A stretch of DNA of 12,114 nt from Ferroplasmaceae archaeon UBA567 (GTDB lineage Archaea > Thermoplasmatota > Thermoplasmata > Thermoplasmatales > Thermoplasmataceae), in the NCBI GenBank assembly GCA_002505185.1, contig DAUP01000129.1, forward strand, positions 607-12,720, given 5' to 3'. Shown one piece after another: positions 1 through 6,049 of this stretch (the stretch's first letter is position 1; each line of letters starts with the position of its first letter). The notes beneath the pieces are model-generated. The model was given only the letters and a program-made list of their open reading frames with translations, was not told the origin of the DNA and ran no database searches. The position numbers and the translations under genes are program-made.

Positions 1-587
1 GTTATATTTTCAACTTTTGCATATGGATCTATTTGCCGGGCCCTGTTGATTTTCTCGCTAACAGAGAAGAATGCAGGTAATGAAACTTCCAGTTTTCTCA
101 GTCCACCATCTTCATCTCTTGACACGATCACGCTGTTTTCCATTATTTCTATTGAGGATACGTTTGAAACAAAGTTATAGCCAGCCATTTCTGCAGTTTC
201 AGGTGGGACCTGGGATGTTTCACCATCCAGTGATGATTTTCCAGATAAAACTATATCAGGATTTATATGCATAATTAGTGATGAGAGTATACGTGATGTC
301 ACGTATGTGTCTGCACCTGCAAAATTACGGTCGTTCAACAATATGGCATGGTTTATGCCCATCTTCATTGAGTCATTTAGTATATCCGATGCATCTACTG
401 GGCCCATAGAAACCACATATGTTTCACATTTATATTTCTCAGACAGCCTTACTGCGGCTTCAACTGCCTTTTTATCATAGGAATTGAATAATAGCTTCAC
501 ACCAGTTCTTATTATTCTCTTCGTTTTTTCATCGAATTTTATTGCATTAACATCTGGTATCTGTTTGACCAAAACCATTATCTTCAT
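1..587 (-). CDS. etfB: Electron transfer flavoprotein subunit beta (partial, C-terminus outside window)
   Basis: The first 195 residues are visible; the gene continues past the left edge. It begins MKIMVLVKQIPD, the typical first strand of EtfB/FixA. Further family signatures are FNSYDKKAVEAAVRL (compare the family's NPYDE.AVEEALRL), TYVVSMGP, and SGKSSLDGETSQVPPETAE, which matches the ETF beta segment around the AMP/FAD-binding loop. ETF is a cytoplasmic alpha/beta heterodimer that takes electrons from acyl-CoA and related dehydrogenases. The ATG at 585-587 shares its A with the TGA stop of the upstream Rieske gene (TGATG), so the two are translationally coupled. etfA probably follows outside the window. 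Whether this is an ordinary or a bifurcating (FixAB) type cannot be decided from the visible part. Confidence 0.9.
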   Translation of the reverse strand, partial: MKIMVLVKQIPDVNAIKFDEKTKRIIRTGVKLLFNSYDKKAVEAAVRLSEKYKCETYVVSMGPVDASDILNDSMKMGINHAILLNDRNFAGADTYVTSRILSSLIMHINPDIVLSGKSSLDGETSQVPPETAEMAGYNFVSNVSSIEIMENSVIVSRDEDGGLRKLEVSLPAFFSVSEKINRARQIDPYAKVENI

Positions 588-904
588 CAAAGTTCCACCA
601 TTATCATCCCATCTTCAATTTTTGTATTGTATACATTTAGATTCTTTATTGGGCCGCTTTCACCTTCCGGACCTGAAACTACCTTTCCATCTTTCAGGTT
701 AAAAGATGCAAAATGTGCTGAACAGACAATATTGCACCCCTCTATGAAGCCTTCGGAGAGGGAGGTTTGCTCATGTGTGCAGTAAAGGTCACTAACGTAT
801 ATTTTACCATTTACCTTTGCAACAAGCAATGGAACGCCACCTACTGTAACATCCCTAATCGTGTTGTCATCGAGTTCTTTGCCTTTAAACAGAGTTTCCC
901 ACAT
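587..904 (-). CDS. Rieske-type [2Fe-2S] ferredoxin
   Basis: This is a 105-residue soluble Rieske protein. The cluster motif is complete: C42-T-H44 in the first loop and C61-S-A-H64 in the second, so two Cys and two His ligands are present. There is no signal peptide or membrane anchor. That points to a cytoplasmic Rieske ferredoxin, like those that feed oxygenases or serve as general carriers, and not to the cytochrome bc subunit. It lies directly upstream of etfB and overlaps it by one base, so it probably exchanges electrons with ETF or an ETF-linked dehydrogenase; that partner role is inference from position. The start at 902-904 is the only in-frame ATG near the N-terminus. The nitrite reductase small-subunit family is an alternative label for the same fold. 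Confidence 0.9.
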   Translation of the reverse strand: MWETLFKGKELDDNTIRDVTVGGVPLLVAKVNGKIYVSDLYCTHEQTSLSEGFIEGCNIVCSAHFASFNLKDGKVVSGPEGESGPIKNLNVYNTKIEDGMIMVEL

Positions 905-1032
905 GATTATTAATAATTATGAGGATTATAATCTTTATGGGAATATTTATTACATGAAAATCAATAAAAATTTTTGTATAAGTTACAACCATTCACGCCA
1001 GAAATATATAATATAAAGGTAATAATACTTAC
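905..1032. promoter_or_regulatory. Divergent promoter region, Rieske-etfB / SMP-30 gene
   Basis: For the plus-strand gene, an AT-only box AAATATATAATATAAA at 1002-1017 is centred about 26 bases before the ATG at 1033. That is the normal archaeal TATA distance for a leaderless transcript. For the minus-strand Rieske gene, the best candidate is the AT-rich stretch around 924-936, about 26 bases before 904; it is a weaker match. Confidence 0.55.
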
Positions 1033-1875
1033 ATGATGAAAGCTAAGATAGTGAGTGAATCACCTCAGTCAAAACTGGGCGAATCACCTGTATGGAAAGA
1101 TGGTGTATTGTATTATGTCGATATTTTAGAGGGAAAAATATACTCATATGATGGAAATATAAAGGTACTGCATAGCGACAGTATGATCCCATTCATAGTC
1201 CCATGCAATGATGGGTTAGTGTTTGCAACTAAGGATTCCATAAAACACCTGATATTCAAAAACGATGAAGTTAAAATGCTTTTTGACATGGAATTCGAAC
1301 CAGATATCAGGTTTAATGATGGAAAATGCGATATGAAAGGCGTGCTTTTTGCGGGTACTATGGACATGAATGAAAAGGAACCATTAGGATCTTTATACAG
1401 ACTCGATGACCAAGTTAACAGAGTTCTGGATGACATAACAATATCCAATGGAACAATTTGGGATGCGGATAAAAAAATTATGTATTATATAGACTCCCCA
1501 ACAAGAAAAATAAGGGTTTTTGACTATGATGCAGGTAATTCCTCTATTATTGGTGAAAGGAAAAGCATAGATGTTTCTTCATTTATGGGAGTCCCAGATG
1601 GTATGACTATAGATTCCCTTGGAAATTTATATGTGGCCTTCCATGGAGGATCATGCGTAGTTGTTTTTGATGGTTCTGGAAAGGTTCTGAGAAAAATTTA
1701 CGTGGGGGCAAAAAACGTAGACTCCTGTGTATTCGGAGGAGATGATATGAAAACACTGTATATTACAACGGCTATGGATGAAAACGGAAATGGGGGGCAT
1801 CTATATAAAATAAAAAATGATGTGGAAGGCACGCCCACAGCGGAATTCAAATTCTGCAATTCGAAATTAATATAA
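1033..1875 (+). CDS. SMP-30/gluconolactonase/LRE family protein (sugar lactonase)
   Basis: This 280-residue protein is close to the usual length of SMP-30-type six-bladed beta-propeller lactonases. Family signatures are in order: GESPVW with the metal ligand E17, a substrate-side RFND (R93, N95), SNG with N139, and VPDGMTID with D189. These correspond to the E/N/D metal triad and the R/N pair of human SMP-30. There is no signal peptide, so it is probably cytoplasmic. The expected reaction is hydrolysis of a sugar lactone such as gluconolactone to the aldonate. That step follows sugar dehydrogenase in the non-phosphorylative Entner-Doudoroff route known from Thermoplasmatales. The exact sugar is not readable. 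A second ATG directly follows at 1036. A sugar-type MFS permease lies 82 bases downstream on the same strand, which fits a sugar-use role. Confidence 0.85.
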   Translation: MMKAKIVSESPQSKLGESPVWKDGVLYYVDILEGKIYSYDGNIKVLHSDSMIPFIVPCNDGLVFATKDSIKHLIFKNDEVKMLFDMEFEPDIRFNDGKCDMKGVLFAGTMDMNEKEPLGSLYRLDDQVNRVLDDITISNGTIWDADKKIMYYIDSPTRKIRVFDYDAGNSSIIGERKSIDVSSFMGVPDGMTIDSLGNLYVAFHGGSCVVVFDGSGKVLRKIYVGAKNVDSCVFGGDDMKTLYITTAMDENGNGGHLYKIKNDVEGTPTAEFKFCNSKLI

Positions 1876-1957
1876 TAAATATATATAACACATATGAGAA
1901 TATATACTATATGGGGTAATTATATATATTTTCAGATTATATTAATAATTGAGGTTA
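1876..1957 (+). promoter_or_regulatory. Intergenic region with TATA box and short Shine-Dalgarno for the MFS gene
   Basis: The AT-run TTATATATATTTT at 1920-1932 is centred about 31 bases before the ATG at 1958. GAGGT at 1951-1955 lies just before that ATG and after the TTG at 1949. This favours 1958 over 1949 as the start. Confidence 0.5.
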
Positions 1958-3355
1958 ATGGCGGATATATTTGACGATTTAGATAAACAAAAATTTGGAT
2001 GGTTTCATGCCAGATCAATATTAACCACAGGCATGGGAGTATTCACTGACGGCTACGATTTGTCCTCTGTGGGAATAGTTCTTCTCATTATACTATCATC
2101 ATATGGCATTACATCCAGTACCCCGGGTTATGTGTTAATAACAAGCCTTGTAGCTGGTACCGCACTTATTGGTGCTGCAGCAGGTGCTTTAGTTTTTGGA
2201 GAGCTCGCAAGAAGAGGAAGAGTGAAATTCTATGGTGTTGATGTCCTAATACTTGGTGTTGGTGCATTGATGCAGATATTTGCAGTAAATGTATGGGTTC
2301 TCATAGTAATAAGGCTTATCCTGGGAATAGGGGTTGGAGCTGATTATGTTATGTCTCCTATAATAATGGGAGAACACTCCAATGCAAAGGACCGGGGCAA
2401 GACCATGGGTTTTGGATTCGGAATGATGTGGGGGTTCGGAGCCTTGACGGCTGCCTTTACATTCATGGTTTTCGGCCCTATACTGGGTGTTTCTGACGCA
2501 ATATTATGGAGAATTGTCCTGGCAGCTGGTGCAATACCTGCGCTTGCTGTAGTATATTTGAGAAGAAGAATGCCAGAAACGCCAAGATTTATTGCCAGAA
2601 TAGCTGGGGACAAAAAAACTTTCGAGCAGGAAGTAAACTATATTGCACACAAGAGTGTAAGAATTCAGGGAGATATACAGGATAAGCACAATTTTAAGTA
2701 TTATTTCCATAAATACAAAAGGCAATATATTGCGGCAATGTTATTATGGTTCTTTTATGACCAGGTAGCCTATGCAGGCATATTATTTGGCCCTACCCTG
2801 ATTGCGAAAAAAATGGGATTATCCCCTGATGCCTGGACATATTTAATGGAGGTATTTACCATAGTAGGAGGAATAGTCATGCTGGCGCTCATTGACAGGA
2901 AGGGAAGGAAATTCCTTCAGATAGCCGGTTTTATGGGCATGGGCATATTCCTGTTGATATTTGAGGAAATAAGTGGACTGGGAATTGTAGCTGCACTCCC
3001 AATAGCGGGAATGTTGGTTTACGGAATAGGGATGAACTTCTTCAACCAGGCAGGTCCGGGATCAATAACAGCTTCCGGGTTATATGGCGTTGAACTTGCA
3101 CCGGCGAAGATAAGATCGCAGATACAATCTTACACAGTATCTGCCGGCAGAACCGGTGCAGCAATTGCCACATTTGTTTTCCCTGTACTGTTTCTAACTG
3201 TAGGTGAAGTATATGCCTTTTACTATCTTGCCGCGCTTGCAATGATTTCAGCCGTTGTCACACTAGTATTCATACCAGAAACAAAGGGTGCCCTTGAGGA
3301 TTCTTCTAATGAAACAAATGAAATGAAAGATGTTGTTGTGGCTGGCAGCAAATAA
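1958..3355 (+). CDS. MFS transporter, sugar/phosphate:H+ symporter type
   Basis: This is a 465-residue integral membrane protein with about twelve hydrophobic segments, split by a polar loop at roughly residues 210-255. DGYD (31-34) in TM1, PETPR (206-210) after TM6 and the terminal PETKG (440-444) are typical of the sugar-porter and phosphate:H+ symporter branches of the major facilitator superfamily. The second-half motif A is normal (LIDRKGRK, about 311-318). The first-half motif A reads GELARRGRVK, so the usual Asp is missing. The cytoplasmic N-terminus MADIFDDLDKQKFGWFH is normal for this group. The ATG at 1958 is chosen because a GAGGT lies immediately upstream; the frame could extend three codons to a TTG at 1949. 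The neighbouring lactonase suggests a sugar or sugar acid substrate, but the substrate cannot be read from the sequence. Confidence 0.85.
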   Translation: MADIFDDLDKQKFGWFHARSILTTGMGVFTDGYDLSSVGIVLLIILSSYGITSSTPGYVLITSLVAGTALIGAAAGALVFGELARRGRVKFYGVDVLILGVGALMQIFAVNVWVLIVIRLILGIGVGADYVMSPIIMGEHSNAKDRGKTMGFGFGMMWGFGALTAAFTFMVFGPILGVSDAILWRIVLAAGAIPALAVVYLRRRMPETPRFIARIAGDKKTFEQEVNYIAHKSVRIQGDIQDKHNFKYYFHKYKRQYIAAMLLWFFYDQVAYAGILFGPTLIAKKMGLSPDAWTYLMEVFTIVGGIVMLALIDRKGRKFLQIAGFMGMGIFLLIFEEISGLGIVAALPIAGMLVYGIGMNFFNQAGPGSITASGLYGVELAPAKIRSQIQSYTVSAGRTGAAIATFVFPVLFLTVGEVYAFYYLAALAMISAVVTLVFIPETKGALEDSSNETNEMKDVVVAGSK

Positions 3356-3391
3356 TTTTTTAAATTTTATGGTATATTTTTTTTATCAATT
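3356..3391. terminator. T-rich bidirectional terminator between convergent genes
   Basis: The 36 bases between the MFS stop and the DUF99 stop are almost entirely A and T, with a run of eight T on the plus strand at about 3377-3384. T-runs are the usual archaeal intrinsic terminator. No hairpin is evident. Confidence 0.45.
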
Positions 3392-3964
3392 TTATGTTTT
3401 TCCATGGCTTTCTCCATTTATAATTGCGGTGGCTATCAGATGTGCCATTCTTATAGGTTCTGGTATATTTCCCATCACAGTAGTCTTTTTTATCAGGTAA
3501 ATGGCTTCATTCTGCGATATGCCAGAACAATTTATATACAATTTTTTTCCATCATATCCAATTTCATTTACTGAAGTCTTTTTTAATATTTCTATTCTCT
3601 CAGCATAATCAGAAAAATGCAATTCCAATGCAGAAAACATGGAATCCATATCTGGCTTTTTCCTTGTTATAGAAATTATTGGGATTCCTGTTGCCTGGTT
3701 TATCGTTGAAATATCCATGATATTGAATCCGGCAAATGTAATGCCGTTGGACATGATAAAATCTATATCTTCCCTGAAACGCCCATAGACCATTGATAAT
3801 ATTGTTTCAGTGGAATCTATGCCATCAACTGTTATATTCCTGACTGAAATTCCTTCCACATAGGAATTTACCCTCATTAAAACTCCCACTAGAACAGTTT
3901 TTGTATCAGAATCCCTTTTGAATGGCCCATCGTCCAGCCCAAGGATCCTGAGTCCACTTTTCAT
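3392..3964 (-). CDS. DUF99 family protein (endonuclease V-like fold)
   Basis: This 190-residue protein has the standard DUF99 length and opening: the first strand carries LGLDDGPF (8-15), followed by VLVGVLMR. A central SNGITFAGFNIMDI is the other hallmark, with a following GIPIISITRKKP strand. DUF99 is a conserved archaeal family with an RNase H-like fold related to endonuclease V, which cleaves next to inosine. The acidic pair D11-D12 sits where endonuclease V has its first catalytic Asp. No biochemical function of the family is known to me, so nuclease activity is inference. The ATG lies inside the prs stop (ATGA, 3961-3964), giving a four-base overlap and strong translational coupling to PRPP synthase. 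Confidence 0.88.
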   Translation of the reverse strand: MKSGLRILGLDDGPFKRDSDTKTVLVGVLMRVNSYVEGISVRNITVDGIDSTETILSMVYGRFREDIDFIMSNGITFAGFNIMDISTINQATGIPIISITRKKPDMDSMFSALELHFSDYAERIEILKKTSVNEIGYDGKKLYINCSGISQNEAIYLIKKTTVMGNIPEPIRMAHLIATAIINGESHGKT

Positions 3965-4824
3965 ATACTTATCTTGCTTTTCAACGATGCAGCAATTTCA
4001 TCTGCAACTGTTATATTGCTGTATTTTGTCTCTATTGTGTCGGTTACGGCAAGCTCGTTCACGTATTTTTCAATTTTTTCATTGCTGTTATTGGCAAATA
4101 CGCCGTGTATGGCACATGCGTATATATTTTTGGCACCACTCCTTCTCAGCATATTGGATGCTTTCATTATTGTACCACCAGTTGAAATGATATCGTCGAG
4201 CAGGAGTATATTCTTATCTCCGTAATCCTCTTCCGGAAGTATCATCTTTACTGTGGTAGAATCTATTCTTTTTTTATCAATATAATATGCCGGAATACCC
4301 AGTTTTGCAGCCATTAATTTAACACGTTCATAACCGCCATCATCCGGTGACATGACAAAATCTATATTTTTATTCTTGAAGTAGTTATATATTGGGTTTA
4401 TGATTTTTATATTTGTAAATGGTATATCAGAATAATCAAGGGTTTGTTCATTATGGAGTTCCACAGTGATAATTCTGTCGGCATACTGATTTATTGCCTT
4501 TGTAAAGACCTTTGATGATACGGGTTCACCATTATTATACCTCATATGCTGCCTTGCATATCCAAAGAATGGAACAACTGCGGTAATGCTTTTAGGGTCT
4601 TCCTCCTTGATGGCATCCAGAAGCAGAAGATATTCAACAATATCAGAATCACTTCTTGTGTTTCCCACAAGAAGTACATCCTCTCCATTAACATCGTCAA
4701 TTATCTTCAGATACATTTCATTGTCCGGAAATCGTTTCCTGACAACCCCGGAAACATTGCATGAAAAAATGCTTGCCAGTTTCCTTGATACGTTATAAGC
4801 GGTAGATGAGGGAACAATATACAT
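3961..4824 (-). CDS. prs: Ribose-phosphate pyrophosphokinase (PRPP synthase)
   Basis: This cytoplasmic enzyme makes PRPP from ribose 5-phosphate and ATP, for purine, pyrimidine, histidine and NAD synthesis. Visible signatures are FPDNEMYLKI (32-41), the ATP-binding PFFGYARQ (85-92) followed by GEPVSSK (99-105), ELHNEQ (122-127) in place of the usual DLH..Q, the flexible-loop basic residues KKR (184-186), and the PRPP-binding loop LLLDDIISTGGT (207-218). At 287 residues it matches the short archaeal type known from Thermoplasma volcanium and lacks the long C-terminus of bacterial class I enzymes. It is the first gene of an operon with the DUF99 gene, overlapping it by four bases. A TTTTTTAAAAG box about 30 bases upstream marks the promoter. 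Confidence 0.95.
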   Translation of the reverse strand: MYIVPSSTAYNVSRKLASIFSCNVSGVVRKRFPDNEMYLKIIDDVNGEDVLLVGNTRSDSDIVEYLLLLDAIKEEDPKSITAVVPFFGYARQHMRYNNGEPVSSKVFTKAINQYADRIITVELHNEQTLDYSDIPFTNIKIINPIYNYFKNKNIDFVMSPDDGGYERVKLMAAKLGIPAYYIDKKRIDSTTVKMILPEEDYGDKNILLLDDIISTGGTIMKASNMLRRSGAKNIYACAIHGVFANNSNEKIEKYVNELAVTDTIETKYSNITVADEIAASLKSKISI

Positions 4825-4848
4825 TTTATTATCTATACTTTATCAATA

Positions 4849-4880
4849 ACTTTTAAAAAAGGTTTTTGTTTATTTAAATT
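4849..4880 (-). promoter_or_regulatory. prs-DUF99 operon promoter
   Basis: On the minus strand, TTTTTTAAAAG (4850-4860) is centred about 30 bases before the prs ATG at 4824, as expected for a leaderless or very short-leader archaeal transcript. A second AT box, ATTTAAATAAAC, lies further upstream at about 4868-4879. Confidence 0.55.
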
Positions 4881-4893
4881 TTAACATTGATGA

Positions 4894-5007
4894 ATGATAG
4901 CCACTTCGAACGAAGTTAAATACAGCTCCATGAAGATTCCGCCAGCAACCTTTGAAGTGGGAAGCTCCCTGCAAAATCTGGGAAGGAGGTCACTTATACT
5001 GTATTAA
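4894..5007 (+). pseudogene. C-terminal remnant of an IS200/IS605-type TnpB
   Basis: A 37-residue frame, opened by a stop at 4891 and closed at 5007, reads MIATSNEVKYSSMKIPP and then ATFEVGSSLQNLGRRSL. It resembles the extreme C-terminal tails of archaeal IS200/IS605-family TnpB (OrfB) proteins, which end across the transposon right end. None of the RuvC or zinc-finger parts of TnpB remain. The space up to the prs promoter is too small for them, so this is a truncated relic. I recognise the pattern mainly from the overlapping right-end RNA structure and less from the peptide, so the identification is moderate. Confidence 0.5.
4895..4993 (+). mobile_element. Right end and omega-RNA-like scaffold of a decayed IS200/IS605 (IS1341-like) element
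   Basis: CCACTTC at 4901-4907 pairs perfectly with GAAGTGG at 4954-4960. A small hairpin ACTTC-GAAC-GAAGT (4903-4916) can compete with it. GTGGGAAGCTCCC (4958-4969 region) is followed by CTGGGAAGGAGGTCAC ending at 4993, giving a TCCC/GGGA hairpin around an A-rich loop. The order GGGAAGC-CCC, hairpin, GGG-AGG-GTCAC is the layout I know from the right ends of IS1341/IS605 elements, where the TnpB omega-RNA scaffold ends. No left end is visible. The terminal TCA forms the stop codon of the dehydrogenase on the other strand. Confidence 0.55.
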
Positions 5008-6003
5008 TAATCTGCCGAATACATTCCTGTCAAGCATATCCTTATAGCCTTTGTTTATGTCAGAAAGCTGTATTTTTCCACCTATTACGGGTAATATCAG
5101 TGATTTGGACAGTTCAAGTGCTTTCTTGAGGTCTTCTTTCGTGGAGCTGATACTGCCTTTTATACTGATGCCCTTTAGAATAATTAGACCAAGTGGAAGT
5201 TCAACAGGCTCCGGTTTCAAATTTCCTATTACTACCAGCCTCCCACCGGTCTTCAGGCTTCTCAGGCTTTTTGAAAATGTTGCAATACCCACATCCTCCA
5301 GCACAATATCTGCCCCCTGACCGGTTATATCTTTAACGTCTTTGTTATATTCCCTGTCCGGTGAAACAATATATTCCGCACCAAGTTTATAGAGTTCTTC
5401 CTCCTTCCACTTTGAACTTGTTTCTGCAATAGGATGTCCTCCCAGCGCCTTTACCATCTGAACAGCGTGTACGCCTACACCTCCTCCAGCTCCGGTAATA
5501 AGAACATGGTCTCCCTTTTTGATTTTGCCTACTCTTGCTATTGCGTGGTAAAGCATTGCTATGACACATGCAGCAATAGGGATTATTTCATCCGGAACTC
5601 CTTCCGGTACCTTTACAAGAGACCTTTCACTGGCATTTACATATTTTGAATAGCCGCCGTTTATTCCCTCCCCATAAGCAATTTTATTGGGACACAAATT
5701 TTCATTACCTGAAAGGCAGAATTCGCATTTTCCGCATGGTATGTATATAAGGCTTGACACTTTATCGCCTATGCTGAAGCCCCTGACATTCCTGCCTTTT
5801 TTTATTATTGTTCCGCCTATTTCATGGCCGGGTATTATGGGAAGTGAAACTCTTGGAAAGAATCCTTCCTGTGTAAGTATATCTCTAAAACAAACACCGG
5901 TATATTTTTGTTCTATTGTTACCTCGTTATCTCCGGGGTCTGGTAGTTCATAATCTCTTAAAACTATTTCAGAATTTAATTTGTCCAGAAATCCAGCTTT
6001 CAT
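4990..6003 (-). CDS. Zinc-type medium-chain dehydrogenase/reductase, acryloyl-CoA reductase-like
   Basis: This 337-residue MDR-superfamily protein has an N-terminal GroES-like catalytic domain and a Rossmann domain with GAGGGVG (171-177). Zinc-site residues are present: C38, GHE with H60 and E61, and C146 for the catalytic zinc; C90, C93, C96 and C104 for the structural zinc. The run C-F-R-D-I-L-T-Q-E-G-F-F-P-R and the downstream LGLIILKGISIKGSISSTKEDL closely resemble the NADPH-dependent acryloyl-CoA reductase of Sulfolobus tokodaii. That enzyme reduces acryloyl-CoA to propionyl-CoA in a carbon-fixation cycle. In a Thermoplasmatales genome the true substrate may be another enoyl-CoA, enone or alcohol. 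It is probably transcribed alone. A remnant IS right end overlaps its last codons and provides the TGA stop, so a few native C-terminal residues may have been replaced. Confidence 0.85.
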   Translation of the reverse strand: MKAGFLDKLNSEIVLRDYELPDPGDNEVTIEQKYTGVCFRDILTQEGFFPRVSLPIIPGHEIGGTIIKKGRNVRGFSIGDKVSSLIYIPCGKCEFCLSGNENLCPNKIAYGEGINGGYSKYVNASERSLVKVPEGVPDEIIPIAACVIAMLYHAIARVGKIKKGDHVLITGAGGGVGVHAVQMVKALGGHPIAETSSKWKEEELYKLGAEYIVSPDREYNKDVKDITGQGADIVLEDVGIATFSKSLRSLKTGGRLVVIGNLKPEPVELPLGLIILKGISIKGSISSTKEDLKKALELSKSLILPVIGGKIQLSDINKGYKDMLDRNVFGRLLIQYK

Positions 6004-6018
6004 TCCTTAAAATATCAA

Positions 6019-6034
6019 ATATATATTTAAAAAT
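6019..6034 (-). promoter_or_regulatory. Dehydrogenase promoter (TATA box)
   Basis: On the minus strand, TTTAAATATATATTTG is centred about 23 bases before the ATG at 6003, in the 46-base gap after the upstream MFS gene. The same gap is A/T-rich enough to terminate the MFS transcript. Confidence 0.6.
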
Positions 6035-6049
6035 TGTTAAAAATAAAAA

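Noticed and set aside
1949..1957. TTG start three codons upstream for the first MFS gene
   Set aside because: The GAGGT just before ATG 1958 lies after this TTG, so it can only serve the ATG.
4887..4990. C/D box RNA suggested by TGATGA at 4888-4893
   Set aside because: The C box has the wrong first base and no correctly spaced D box follows; the IS right-end explanation fits the fold better.
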